Shown here: piece by piece, positions 15,904 through 23,916 of the stretch
How positions within the stretch are numbered: the stretch's first letter is position 1
How the letters are laid out: every line of letters begins with the position of its first letter
The notes under the pieces: generated by a model
Told to the model about the DNA's origin: nothing
Database searches by the model: none
Seen by the model: only the letters and a program-made list of their open reading frames with translations
Program-made: the position numbers and the translations under genes
Assembly (NCBI RefSeq): GCF_001541225.1
Contig: NZ_LMTS01000025.1
Span: forward strand, 181,069 to 245,068
Length of the DNA: 64,000 bases
From: Variovorax sp. WDL1
GTDB lineage: Bacteria > Pseudomonadota > Gammaproteobacteria > Burkholderiales > Burkholderiaceae_C
Direction: 5' to 3'

Positions 15904-16938
15904 TTACAGCAATGCGCCCACCTCACCAGCCAGCAGCCGTGAGTAGGCTGCGGTTTGGGTGATTCCGGGGGTCAGAACGATGCTCTTGCGGACCATGAAG
16001 GCCGCGGCTTCGCCGTAGGCTTGTTGGACCATGCGTCCTGCATAGGTGCTCAGCGCACCGAAGTTGGTCTTCGTCGCTGCCGATGCGAGCCCCGATGCCA
16101 GGACCCACAAAGTGGAGACCTCATCAGGGATGCGCGCGGTGTCCGGATACAGCAGGACGTCGTCCAGGCTCGGCAGGTCCTTCGCCACTTCCAGGAAGTT
16201 GACGAATTCGGTTGCCGCTTCCTTGCCCACAGAGCCGCTTAGCTCTTCCAGTACGCCGGCCTTGTCCTCCTTGAGGTCATCGGCAGCGCCAGCCTTGAGC
16301 AGCTTTGCCAGGTTGTGCCAGGTACGTGGCGACGGGCTGTTCACCAGCTCGGTCGTCGGGTTGGGCTTGTGAAAGAGGTCGCCCCCGCGAAACTGCAGGA
16401 AAGCGACGAGCTCCGGAGGAAGTCCCTTTGCGAGCGCCCAGTCAATCCACATATCCAGGTCAGGCTCGACCTCCAGGATGGTCACGAAGCGGCTCTTGAC
16501 GGGCTCCAGCAGTCCAGAGACGCCGGCGCGGTCCTGCTTGCGATTCGTGGCGGCAACGAAGGTGACACAGTTCGGGAGAGCGTGCTCGTCGATGCGCCGC
16601 GCCAGCAGCAGCTGCATGAAGGCGGCTTGCACCGCCGGGGCAGCCTGGCCAAGGTCGTCCAGGAACCAGAGCGTCGGCTTCGTGGCGCTGAGCGCCTGAG
16701 CCATCACACCGTACGGCAGAAACCGCGCTGCGTCGCCCTTCTTGTTCGGGTAGGGCAAGCCCTTCGCGTCCGTCGGGTCGGAGACCACCGGGTGCGAAAC
16801 GAGCAGTTCCCGCTCAGTTTGTCTTGCGACTTCGTGCACGACGTCCGTCTTGCCGACGCCAGGGGCGCCAACAAGCAGAACCGCCAGACCCGCATTGATA
16901 TTGCGCACCAGGCTTTGACGAACTCTGTTGATTTTCAT
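15904..16938 (-). CDS. MoxR-family AAA+ ATPase (344 aa)
   Basis: First gene of a three-gene operon with a DUF3150-like and a VWA protein. Walker A is GAPGVGKT (24-31), Walker B LWFLDD (90-95), and sensor 1 is the Asn in FVAATN. MoxR ATPases work as chaperones that insert cofactors or reshape complexes together with VWA partners. I start at the ATG at 16938, where GAGGA precedes it; an upstream extension to 17013 adds a Pro/Arg-rich segment with no ribosome-binding site. A full CTAGAC...AGGACAAC promoter box sits at 16961-16980. The cellular target is unknown. Confidence 0.9.
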   Translation of the reverse strand: MKINRVRQSLVRNINAGLAVLLVGAPGVGKTDVVHEVARQTERELLVSHPVVSDPTDAKGLPYPNKKGDAARFLPYGVMAQALSATKPTLWFLDDLGQAAPAVQAAFMQLLLARRIDEHALPNCVTFVAATNRKQDRAGVSGLLEPVKSRFVTILEVEPDLDMWIDWALAKGLPPELVAFLQFRGGDLFHKPNPTTELVNSPSPRTWHNLAKLLKAGAADDLKEDKAGVLEELSGSVGKEAATEFVNFLEVAKDLPSLDDVLLYPDTARIPDEVSTLWVLASGLASAATKTNFGALSTYAGRMVQQAYGEAAAFMVRKSIVLTPGITQTAAYSRLLAGEVGALL

Positions 16939-16960
16939 TGGTTTGTCCTCTTGAGTGAAA

Positions 16961-16980
16961 GTTGTCCTGCTTGGTCTAGC
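16961..16980 (-). promoter_or_regulatory. CTAGAC/AGGACAAC promoter of the AAA operon
   Basis: Minus strand: GCTAGACCAAGCAGGACAAC, 23-42 bases before the ATG. A clear member of the recurring family. Confidence 0.6.
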
Positions 16981-17042
16981 GAACGGCCCGCACGCGGCTA
17001 TCGGTGCATCCACGATGCCCCGAAAGAGGAAACGTTTTAGAC

Positions 17043-17070
17043 TTTAGAGCCAGGCGCTTTCTGCTACAAT
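17043..17070 (+). promoter_or_regulatory. sigma70-like promoter of rnhA
   Basis: TTTAGA, a 16-base spacer, then TACAAT, ending 27 bases before the ATG at 17098. It sits beside GTTTTAGAC, a word shared with other promoters in the window. Confidence 0.45.
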
Positions 17071-17097
17071 GCTGACACCACTCACAGAAAATCTAAA

Positions 17098-17598
17098 ATG
17101 CAAAACGACCTGTTCGCCGCCCCCGCTCCTGCTGCTCTCAGCTACGTCGCATATTGCGACGGTGCTTGCAAGGCCAACGGCAAGGTCGGCGCCGCAGCAA
17201 ACGGAGGTTGGGGCTTCTCGCTCCGGGACCAGACCGGCACCGTGGTTGCTGAGGGCCACGGCGGAGCCCTTGGAACGACCAACAACAAGATGGAGCTGTC
17301 GGCGGCCATTGAGACGCTTCGCCGCGTCCCGGAAGGCGCCCGCATCGAGGTCTTCACCGACTCGAAGTACGTAATTCAGGGCCTGACCGAGTGGATGCCC
17401 GGGTGGAAGCGCAAGGGCTGGCGTACCGCCGGCGGCGACGCCGTCAAGAACGTCGACCTCTGGCAGCAGCTGGATGCCCTCTTCGCGAAACGGAAGGTGA
17501 AGATGACCTGGGTTAAGGGCCACAATGGCGACCCAGGCAATGAACGCGCGGATGCGCTGGCCAATCTCGGCGCGGCGAACGCCCTCGCGTCCGCCTGA
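17098..17598 (+). CDS. rnhA: ribonuclease HI
   Basis: Cuts the RNA strand of RNA-DNA hybrids, removing primers and R-loops. The catalytic set is complete: D21 in YCDGAC, E66 in NNKMEL, D88 in FTDSKYV, H142 in VKGHNGD and D152 in NERADALA. At 166 residues it is slightly longer than the E. coli enzyme because of a 14-residue N-terminal extension (MQNDLFAAPAPAAL), which includes a QNDLF stretch. It is monocistronic with its own sigma70-like promoter. Together with RNase HII at 48188 the element has both RNase H types, which suggests independence from the host in primer or R-loop handling. Confidence 0.95.
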   Translation: MQNDLFAAPAPAALSYVAYCDGACKANGKVGAAANGGWGFSLRDQTGTVVAEGHGGALGTTNNKMELSAAIETLRRVPEGARIEVFTDSKYVIQGLTEWMPGWKRKGWRTAGGDAVKNVDLWQQLDALFAKRKVKMTWVKGHNGDPGNERADALANLGAANALASA

Positions 17599-17655
17599 CC
17601 TGGCTCCGGCCCGCCGGCAAGCCGACGGCTAGCTGCCGCAGGCGCCTCATGCCAT

Positions 17656-17679
17656 AACGCCCAGCTAAAGCTCGGCGTT
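17656..17679. terminator. bidirectional hairpin between convergent genes
   Basis: AACGCC-CAGCT-AA-AGCTC-GGCGTT forms a long stem between rnhA and the minus-strand AAA gene. The T runs are short. Confidence 0.5.
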
Positions 17680-17715
17680 TCTCGCTCAATCACGCCGAAT
17701 CCTGCCGGCGAGCAT

Positions 17716-18687
17716 TCAGGCTCGAAAGCCCATCGACGTCTTCTTCTTCACGTGCGAATGTCCGACGTCGTCGGCAAGGACCGTCTCACGCTTGGCCAGG
17801 CGCGCGGACCCCATGGCGTCGAGCAGGGCCTTCTTCATTTCCCGCGGGGACACTTCCGCCATGTGTTCGAGCACGGCATCGGTGAGGTCCGGGTCGAAAC
17901 CCCAGCCGTTAGCGGCCAGAAGCCCCGAATAGATGCTTTGAGCGATGCTGGCGGCCTGGGCGCGCGTCGGGGACGGCACCTCGTACACCATCATTCGCTG
18001 GAGGATGTAGTCGGGGATGGCCGAGAGATTGTTCGCGGTTCCGACCCAGAAGATGCCTGACGTGTCGATTTCGACGTCGAGGAACTCATCGGTGAAGTGT
18101 TTGGCCGTGTCCGGCTCCAACAACTGCAGCAGCGCGCCGAAGGGGTCATAGCGGTGGTCGCCACCTGCCTTGTCCACCTCATCGAGGGTGAACGCCGGGT
18201 TGGCGATGGTCTCCTCAATCAGCGCCTGGGCCACCTTGCCGTGGCGTGCACCGCTCCAGCCCGACGAGCTCCCGGACAGCACCCAGCCACTGGTCATGGT
18301 GCCCATCGAGACGAAGCGATGCGGGATGTTCAGCGCCTTCGCCAGTTCTGCGGCGAAGTGCGTCTTTCCGACCCCAGGCTCGCCTGCCAGCAGGATTGGC
18401 ACGAAGTTGAGCGGGGATGAGCCATAGAGCGCGAGCTCCAGGTATTTGCGCAAGTCGTCGACCACGCCCTGGAAGTTGGGGCACGCCTGGGCGAGCGGCG
18501 CAAGCGCGTCGGAGGAAGACGGCTTGGAGATGAAGCGCTGGGCACCGACGTCAAGCATTCGACCGTAGGTTTTCATCAGGAGCGCGTTGTTCGTTCCTTC
18601 TGAGCGGGCCATGGCTTTGACCACAGCTTCGGGGCTGTAAATCTCGCGGGTTCCGCCGAGGGACAGCGACATCGTGAACTGACTCAT
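17716..18687 (-). CDS. Lon-like AAA+ ATPase without protease domain (323 aa)
   Basis: A single AAA+ module with Walker A GEPGVGKT (102-109) and Walker B TLDE (167-170) followed by VDKAGGDHRYDPFGALLQLLEPDTAKHFTDEFLDVEIDTSGIFWVGTANN. That order closely follows the ATPase domain of Lon (DKIG...DP..ALLEVLDPEQN..F.DHYL...D.S...F..T.N). The Lon protease domain and its Ser-Lys dyad are absent. It could be a substrate remodeller. I use the ATG at 18687; a longer reading to 18930 is not supported. A GCGCTACACGACGTC box lies at 18733-18743. It is not in the MoxR operon but is its close neighbour. Confidence 0.82.
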   Translation of the reverse strand: MSQFTMSLSLGGTREIYSPEAVVKAMARSEGTNNALLMKTYGRMLDVGAQRFISKPSSSDALAPLAQACPNFQGVVDDLRKYLELALYGSSPLNFVPILLAGEPGVGKTHFAAELAKALNIPHRFVSMGTMTSGWVLSGSSSGWSGARHGKVAQALIEETIANPAFTLDEVDKAGGDHRYDPFGALLQLLEPDTAKHFTDEFLDVEIDTSGIFWVGTANNLSAIPDYILQRMMVYEVPSPTRAQAASIAQSIYSGLLAANGWGFDPDLTDAVLEHMAEVSPREMKKALLDAMGSARLAKRETVLADDVGHSHVKKKTSMGFRA

Positions 18688-18732
18688 GGAAACTCCCGAA
18701 GTGAGCCTTGACGCCAGCGGCTGGCTGGATTG

Positions 18733-18743
18733 ACGTCGTGTAG
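18733..18743 (-). promoter_or_regulatory. CTACAC box upstream of the Lon-like AAA gene
   Basis: Minus strand CGCTACACGACGTC, about 46 bases before the ATG. The AGGACAAC half is missing. Confidence 0.35.
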
Positions 18744-18819
18744 CGCTGACTTTTATGCCGTTGCGCAAACATTTAAGTCGCTTGCCTAAACAGCCGGTCA
18801 CCTCAACGGGAACCATTTC

Positions 18820-18933
18820 ATGGAAGCGTACTTCGACAGCTGCATTCGCCTTTGGGTACAGCTCGCCTTTCTGCCTTACCGCATCATCGGCGGCGGTGCG
18901 AAGCCATTGGGTGTCGAGGACGCGGGTCACTAA
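18820..18933 (+). CDS. 37-residue small protein
   Basis: ATG preceded at some distance by CGGGA opens MEAYFDSCIRLWVQLAFLPYRIIGGGAKPLGVEDAGH. It has one amphipathic or membrane-skimming hydrophobic stretch (CIRLWVQLAFLPYRIIGG). It ends 18 bases before the next gene and may be co-transcribed with it. The function is unknown. Confidence 0.4.
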   Translation: MEAYFDSCIRLWVQLAFLPYRIIGGGAKPLGVEDAGH

Positions 18934-18951
18934 GCGGCCGGCCCCTCAGCA

Positions 18952-19458
18952 ATGCAAGCGCAGGTAATCGACCTCACGTACATCCAGGCCTGCCAGCAAT
19001 GGAAGGTTGTGGACGAGGCCGAGCGGGAGGCAGCTTCCTTTGCGGACTCGGTGAACCGGTGCCAGGCCGAGATGGTCTGGTCGAATGCATTTTCGAGGGG
19101 CCTGGCTTCCGAAGCCCTGTCAAAGGCGCAGCTCCTGCACGACAACGCAGTGGCCAAGCAGGCTGCCGCTCGGCGCAGGGCGTTACTGCTCTCCGGCCAG
19201 GCGGCCTATCGCAACTGGGGCGTGCGCCTGGGCAGGGAATATCGTTTCTGCGCCGCTTCCGAAGAGCGTGCGCGGTTCGTCGTGGACTTTCTTCGCCCCG
19301 CGGAAGCGCTGCCTGCACCGGGCCGGTGCACTTTCATTTGCGCGGGAGACGGTCCAGCCGGCCGGGGAATGGTGTTCCTTGGGTTGGACGAAATGACGCC
19401 GCATGAGGTCGATTCCAACGTCATCAGCCTGGGGAATGTCATGCGAGGCGGCAGCTGA
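18952..19458 (+). CDS. hypothetical protein (168 aa)
   Basis: A helical first half rich in Ala, Glu and Gln (VVDEAEREAASFADSVNRCQAEMVWSNAF...KQAAARRRALLLSGQAAYR) and a beta-rich second half (GRCTFICAGDGPAGRGMVFLGLDEMTPHEVDSNVISL). There is no signal or transmembrane segment. The family is not recognised. Confidence 0.6.
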   Translation: MQAQVIDLTYIQACQQWKVVDEAEREAASFADSVNRCQAEMVWSNAFSRGLASEALSKAQLLHDNAVAKQAAARRRALLLSGQAAYRNWGVRLGREYRFCAASEERARFVVDFLRPAEALPAPGRCTFICAGDGPAGRGMVFLGLDEMTPHEVDSNVISLGNVMRGGS

Positions 19459-20154
19459 GCAGAAAAAAGGGCCCCCGTATTCCCGTACGTGAGCCCTCTG
19501 AATGGTCGATTCCATGGTCGGCCTGGTGAGACATAGCGCAACCTGCAACAAACCCACGGTGGCCGCCTCGTGTACCGCGGTGAAGCGAACTCCACCGGTC
19601 TCTAGGCTAAGGCAGCCCTGTGTCAACGCGTTCGGCCTGGTGAGCGTAGAGCTTACCATTGGCAACGACTTCGAGTCCCGTCGACGACGTCACCTCAAGT
19701 GGACCCAGTCAAGCAGTTTCCTGCCTGGCTCAAACCGACTGTCTGGTTTTTGCTGGCGCTCGCACGAATGCGAAGGGGATTTCAGCCCGCCGGCCCAGCA
19801 CGCGCCATTGCTCTTTCGATTTCCGCGGAGCCCCGAGTTTCGTCAGGACAAATCTACGAAAGCAACGACTGGCCAAGCCAGCGGACCAACTTCCCCGCTT
19901 CAACGGCCCCGCGACACGACCCAGGCGCACTTGGTGCCACTCTGGATTCCCGGCCATCGCGACGAGCGCGCCCGGTGGGTCGGTAGTTGCTTGTTCCCCG
20001 GGAAGCAGCGCGTCCGGACACGCCGCTTGCCGATGAAAGGCCGCTGAGTGCTTCAGAAAGCGTCAGCAAACACCTATAGCAACCTCGTCTTCATCGGTTA
20101 CACCTACGGGTCGAAAAGCGCAGTGGATGGGGTAAATCCTCCTGCGCCAAGGCT
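19459..20154. other. gene-poor stretch of about 700 bases
   Basis: Frames here (for example 19502-20047 + and 19730-19957 -) have poor composition and no good start. A promoter-like GCTATAG faces left at about 20075. An imperfect hairpin (agggc...gagccct) lies at 19468-19497. It may be a decayed gene or a structured non-coding region; nothing can be assigned. Confidence 0.45.
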
Positions 20155-21243
20155 TTAGCGTCGCCCGCTAACGTCGATTCGGCCCGTCTTCGGCTTACGT
20201 TTGGATGCCTTCAAAGCGGCGCGTGTCCGGTACCGCCTTCTGATGCCGGCACCTACGCCCGCGAGGAGCAAGGCTGCAGCGAGGAAGAGCACGAAGGCCT
20301 CCGGCCGAATGGCCCAGAATGCCGCTAGACCAGCGAGGCCGACCAGGGGCCACTTCGCCTTTGTCACCAGCCGGCTGCTGAGCGTACTGGCGTATTCGTC
20401 AAGCCAGACAAGAAACTCCTTGGACGCCCCTCCCCCGCGTGCGCCGGCGCGCAACTGACGATAGTTTGCCTGGAGATAGCCATGAACCGGTGGGCATGCC
20501 TTTTCGCCGCTGAACATGTGGTCGTGCACGAAAACGAGGATGAATTCGAGCTCCTCTTCGGGAATAGGCTCGTCCGGAGGAAGCGCCGCGAGGTAGCGGC
20601 CCCAGAGCGTGGCGTACTCAAAGGTCTCTCCCAGGCGCAAAGAGGCCTCGGCGGCCCTACCGAAGCCGCGACTGACTCCGCGCTCCGCGGACAGCTGAAA
20701 GAGCTCGCGGCCCCGAGCAACCAATCGCTCGGCGACCCCTGCAGGACCCTTCTTTCTCTCGGACAGCGCAACGGCTGTTTCGCCGGCCAGATATGGCGCC
20801 AGATGGTGACCGAGAGACGCCGCGTGTTCCAAGAGCGTTAAAGCCTCCTCCAGCTCGGCGACGCCAGGCCGGGGTAAGGTCAGGTGTTGCTGGGCGCGGG
20901 CGGTGAAGGCTTCGGCGAAGACATCGGCCGTTTCGGGTACCGCAAGCCTTTCCGCGACCTTGTCAATCAGTTCTTTAGCCTGCTCGGGCGTAAGGTTAAA
21001 GAATTCGCGGTTCTTCGCCGTCCTGGCACCCTGCTCATCCAGGACCGAATGCACGACCTTTTCGGCGAGCGCGCAGTCCTCGAACGAGCGCGCGTAGAAG
21101 AGCTCAAACTGCTGCGGAACCCCGGTGGCACTGGACAGCTCCGCGCCTCGACGCTCAGGCCGTCGCCTGGTCATGCCCACTTTCACCTGCCCCGGCATCG
21201 AGGGGTTGGTGAGTACGTAGACGTAGCCAAAATCGTGGTCCAT
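20155..21243 (-). CDS. GIY-YIG-like (T5orf172/MUG113-type) protein with helical repeats and C-terminal membrane segment
   Basis: Residues 6-100 form a GIY-YIG-related domain of the T5orf172 / MUG113 kind: YVYVLTNPSMPGQVKVGMTRRRPERRGAELSSATGVPQQFELFYA...REFFNLTPEQA. Members of this group are found in phages and often have unproven nuclease activity. Residues 125-240 are helical and resemble Sel1/TPR-type repeats (LEEALTLLEHAASLGHHLAPYLAGETA). Two hydrophobic stretches at about 298-330 and an Arg/Lys-rich tail would anchor the protein in the membrane. A membrane-anchored GIY-YIG protein is unusual. A CTCTATACGCCC box lies 20 bases upstream. Confidence 0.75.
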   Translation of the reverse strand: MDHDFGYVYVLTNPSMPGQVKVGMTRRRPERRGAELSSATGVPQQFELFYARSFEDCALAEKVVHSVLDEQGARTAKNREFFNLTPEQAKELIDKVAERLAVPETADVFAEAFTARAQQHLTLPRPGVAELEEALTLLEHAASLGHHLAPYLAGETAVALSERKKGPAGVAERLVARGRELFQLSAERGVSRGFGRAAEASLRLGETFEYATLWGRYLAALPPDEPIPEEELEFILVFVHDHMFSGEKACPPVHGYLQANYRQLRAGARGGGASKEFLVWLDEYASTLSSRLVTKAKWPLVGLAGLAAFWAIRPEAFVLFLAAALLLAGVGAGIRRRYRTRAALKASKRKPKTGRIDVSGRR

Positions 21244-21325
21244 TCAATCCGCTTCAAAGTGCTTTGGGCGTATAGAGGGCCTGTTTCATACCGATAAAAA
21301 GACAGGCAATCGAAAGTGTTCATGG

Positions 21326-21340
21326 GCTATACTCGCCGTC
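21326..21340 (+). promoter_or_regulatory. CTATAC-type promoter
   Basis: GCTATACTCGCCGTC lies about 36-50 bases before the ATG at 21376. It is divergent from the GIY-YIG gene. Confidence 0.4.
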
Positions 21341-21375
21341 TTAACGTGCTTTATTCGTTTCAGGAGCGTCTCCCT

Positions 21376-22665
21376 ATGTATCAAAGCCCCGGAAGACACC
21401 AGGCACGGTCGAACCGACAGCCCCAATTTGGTGAGTTTCAGAAGCGCAACAATGCGCCACGGCATCAACCGCCCGCGATAGACCCCACCCAGCTCGCCTC
21501 GGCCATCCAGGTCAGAAACTTTAAAGCTCTCCTGGACGCCGCGACCTCCGTCGAAAACCTCGCCCTAGCCCTGGACATGCCACTGCAGCGCGTGAATGAG
21601 CTGCTTCGAGGCGAAAACTTTCCCCACGACGTTGCGTACCACATCGAGGTAACGCTAGAGCTGCCCAGCGGGTTCCTTGACCGCGTAAACGCCCGCTTGA
21701 CACCTGAAGTTGTAAATCGTTTAAAATCTCCGCTAAACTTCAACGCGACTGAAAACGAAGCGGAATCAACCGAAACGCAAACAGCAGTGGCAGTTCAGGC
21801 ACCGGTCCAGTTGACGCTCGCAGCGGTGCCGGAAGCAGCGCCAGCCAGCACAGAAGCCGCACCTCAACGACAGGACGAAGACATGGCCAAAAAACAAAGC
21901 TCTCAGCCCGCCAAGAAGACGCGGGCGCCCGCTGCGACCGCTCCAACGACACACACGCCCGGCGAGGACATCCTCGACACCCGCCGCATCAACTTGGCCG
22001 TGCTGACCGAAGCCCCTGGTGCCAAGAGCAAGCTCTGTGAAATCATGGGCATGAGCCCGGCCAACATCTCCCATCGGATTCACAGGAACAAGAAGCTCGA
22101 CGATGCGGAGGTCAAGCGGTTTACGACTGCTCTCCACCTTCCCAAGGACTGGTTCGATGGTCCGCGGACGGCGAAGGACATTCCTCCTGCAGTCGTAAAA
22201 ATGCTGGACCCGGGCCCGAAGCAGCCTCGTGGTACCAAGAAGGCCCTTCGCGAGGCTGCCCAGGGCCTCATTCCTGGCAAGCCTGCTGCTCGCAAGGGCC
22301 CCACCACCCGTGTCCTGGCGCCGGCTGATGTCAAGATGCCTCGGCTCTCGACGGGTGTTGTCGCTCCGACGCGCGCGCCCGCTCCCGTGTCAGTCCCTGC
22401 GCTGGCCTCCGTGGGTGCATCGGCGCCCGTGTCCACACCGTCGGCGGCCGATTTTGCGCCCGCTCCCGCCACGGTCCGCGCACCGGCTTCGGCAGAGCAG
22501 CGGCGTTTCGCTGCAGCGCCGGCTGCTTCTGCGATTCCGGAAGACGTGGGAACCATCGGGCCCATCGCGACCGCGCTGGTCCAAACGCTGGCGCTGAAGG
22601 CGCGCGAGGGTCGCTTGGATGAGGCTACCGCTCTCAAAATGCTGACGCAGGCTGCCGCACTGTAG
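21376..22665 (+). CDS. two-HTH regulator-like protein with long Ala/Pro-rich region (429 aa)
   Basis: Two helix-turn-helix-like units are visible: residues 45-102 (FKALLDAATSVENLALALDMPLQRVNELLRGENFPHDVAYHIEVTLELPSGFLDR) and about 205-262 (LTEAPGAKSKLCEIMGMSPANISHRIHRNKKLDDAEVKRFTTALHLPKDWFDG). Each ends with the LxLPxxWFD-like pattern of Cro/CI-type domains. They are separated and followed by Pro/Ala/Thr-rich linkers, and the protein ends with a short helix (ALKAREGRLDEATALKMLTQAAAL) like that of the protein at 33312. The start at 21376 is supported by AGGAG. It probably binds DNA and may regulate the element's own promoters. Confidence 0.7.
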   Translation: MYQSPGRHQARSNRQPQFGEFQKRNNAPRHQPPAIDPTQLASAIQVRNFKALLDAATSVENLALALDMPLQRVNELLRGENFPHDVAYHIEVTLELPSGFLDRVNARLTPEVVNRLKSPLNFNATENEAESTETQTAVAVQAPVQLTLAAVPEAAPASTEAAPQRQDEDMAKKQSSQPAKKTRAPAATAPTTHTPGEDILDTRRINLAVLTEAPGAKSKLCEIMGMSPANISHRIHRNKKLDDAEVKRFTTALHLPKDWFDGPRTAKDIPPAVVKMLDPGPKQPRGTKKALREAAQGLIPGKPAARKGPTTRVLAPADVKMPRLSTGVVAPTRAPAPVSVPALASVGASAPVSTPSAADFAPAPATVRAPASAEQRRFAAAPAASAIPEDVGTIGPIATALVQTLALKAREGRLDEATALKMLTQAAAL

Positions 22666-22690
22666 GCGCTAGCCCCCCTCCGACCGTCAG

Positions 22691-22724
22691 GCGGCCCGGT
22701 CCTAACCGGGCCGTTTCGCTTTTT
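22691..22724 (+). terminator. terminator
   Basis: CGGCCCGGTcctaACCGGGCCG stem followed by TTTCGCTTTTT. Confidence 0.8.
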
Positions 22725-22767
22725 GGGCGGGTACCCGCACTGTGCGGCTTTCCCGCCAACCCTCCAG

Positions 22768-22809
22768 GTTCTAATCGGGCCATCGAGGCTGTCCACCTTC
22801 TAATCGGTA
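22768..22809 (+). repeat. two copies of TTCTAATCGG
   Basis: GTTCTAATCGGG (22768-22779) and CTTCTAATCGGT (22798-22809) are 30 bases apart, upstream of the YqeY gene. A looser copy (TCCTAACCGG) lies in the terminator before. They could be a direct-repeat operator. Confidence 0.3.
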
Positions 22810-22850
22810 AGGCTTGGAAGGCTAGACGTGTACGACGGGCTTCGGCGTCG

Positions 22851-22868
22851 CCTATACGGAAGTAGACC
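22851..22868 (+). promoter_or_regulatory. CTATAC-type promoter of the YqeY gene
   Basis: CCTATACGGAAGTAGACC, 22-39 bases before the ATG at 22890. Confidence 0.5.
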
Positions 22869-22889
22869 TCTAAACAACAAAGGACCCCC

Positions 22890-23354
22890 ATGAGTTTGCT
22901 TCAACGCATCAAAGACGACTCTCTCCAAGCCCGCAAGGCCAAGGAGGCGGCAAAGGCGGCAACACTGACCACCCTCTACTCCGAGGCAGCCATGATTGGC
23001 AAGAATGCCGGCAATCGCGAGACGACCGACGAGGAGGTCGCAGCGACCGTCAAGAAGTTCATCAAGAACGCGAAGGAAGCCATCGTGGTACTTGAGAATG
23101 CAACCGATGACGCACGTATTGCCGCGCGCGACGCGTTGCGCCAGGAAGTCAGCGTCTACAACGCCTACCTTCCGCAGCAGCTCGACCACGGGCGGCTCAC
23201 CTCGGCCATCCTTGGCATTGTCCAGGGCCTGGCCGAGCGCTCACCCAAACAGATGGGCGCTGTGATGAAGGCCCTGAAGGAACAGCATGGCACCAACTAC
23301 GACGGCAGTGCCGCGAGCGCCATCGCCAAGGAGGCTCTGGCATCCGCCAGCTAG
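22890..23354 (+). CDS. GatB/YqeY-domain protein
   Basis: A 154-residue YqeY-type protein: helical throughout, with the family's N-terminal LLQRIKDDSLQARKAKEAAKAATLTTLYSEA, central TTDEEVAATVKKFIKNAKEAI, VYNAYLPQQL, and C-terminal MGAVMKALKEQHGTNYDGSAASAIAKEAL. YqeY resembles the tail domain of the GatB amidotransferase subunit; its cellular role is unsettled, possibly tRNA-related. It is monocistronic, with a CTATAC promoter box and a terminator at 23374. Confidence 0.88.
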   Translation: MSLLQRIKDDSLQARKAKEAAKAATLTTLYSEAAMIGKNAGNRETTDEEVAATVKKFIKNAKEAIVVLENATDDARIAARDALRQEVSVYNAYLPQQLDHGRLTSAILGIVQGLAERSPKQMGAVMKALKEQHGTNYDGSAASAIAKEALASAS

Positions 23355-23373
23355 GCCTATCCGGGAGCAATTT

Positions 23374-23401
23374 AAGAGCCCTCTCCGAGGGCTCTTTTTC
23401 T
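23374..23401 (+). terminator. terminator of the YqeY gene
   Basis: AAGAGCCCTC-TCC-GAGGGCTCTT followed by TTTC. Confidence 0.9.
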
Positions 23402-23420
23402 TGGCCTCTCCAGGGCACTC

Positions 23421-23439
23421 CGCTACACCCGGTATCAAC
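23421..23439 (+). promoter_or_regulatory. CTACAC-type promoter
   Basis: CGCTACACCCGGTATCAAC lies 16-34 bases before the GTG start at 23455. Confidence 0.4.
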
Positions 23440-23454
23440 CCTTGGAGCCCCTTC

Positions 23455-23865
23455 GTGAATCTAAATCTTTTTCCCTTCGTGGCCGCCTTTGCGCTACTTG
23501 CTGGCTGCAATGGCAACGTGCCCTCGAGCCCTCACCAGCTGAAGGAGCAGCTCATCCGGCTCGGACAGTCCACCGAGACAACGATGCACTCTGCGAAGCA
23601 GTCTGCCGAGACCGCAAAGTCCAGCGCAGAGGGCGCGGCGGTCACTGCGACGAGTACCGCGGATGGCGTCAAGGAGTCCCTCACCTCGTTCGGTGAGAAC
23701 GTCACTTCAGCGAGCGACACTGCAGCGTCCACGCTGACCAAGGTCGGTGAGGCGGCGCAAGCCGGCGTCCAGCACGTCTCAAATAGGCTCACCTCGCTCG
23801 GCGAGTTGGTCCTTGAGGCGACTTCTGACAAGCCTGCGCCAACAGCGGCACCTGCGCAGAACTAG
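23455..23865 (+). CDS. lipoprotein with Ser/Thr/Ala helical repeats (136 aa), GTG start
   Basis: GTG with GGAG seven bases upstream gives a short lipoprotein signal (VNLNLFPFVAAFALLAGC, cysteine at 18). The mature protein is rich in Ser, Thr and Ala with a heptad-like pattern (LGQSTETTMHSAKQSAETAKSSAEGAAVTATSTADGVKESL...), typical of an elongated amphipathic helix. It is probably anchored in the outer or inner membrane facing the periplasm. The function is unknown. Confidence 0.75.
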   Translation: MNLNLFPFVAAFALLAGCNGNVPSSPHQLKEQLIRLGQSTETTMHSAKQSAETAKSSAEGAAVTATSTADGVKESLTSFGENVTSASDTAASTLTKVGEAAQAGVQHVSNRLTSLGELVLEATSDKPAPTAAPAQN

Positions 23866-23879
23866 TGCCTCGACAAAAA

Positions 23880-23914
23880 GAAGGGCCGCCGAGGTAACTC
23901 GGCGGCCTTTTCAG
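23880..23914. terminator. bidirectional terminator
   Basis: AAGGGCCGCCGAG-GTAA-CTCGGCGGCCTTTT, with A-rich flank on the left and T run on the right. It serves both the lipoprotein gene and the minus-strand ligase gene. Confidence 0.88.
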
Positions 23915-23916
23915 AA

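Noticed and set aside
19630..19695. tRNA-like stretch with GTAGAGC and TTCGAGTCC
   Set aside because: I could not form a consistent acceptor stem and anticodon arm; only short words resemble D and T loops.
19502..20047. Open frame of 181 codons on the plus strand
   Set aside because: Composition is unlike the neighbours (many Arg, Ser, Pro, no hydrophobic core) and no ribosome-binding site precedes it.
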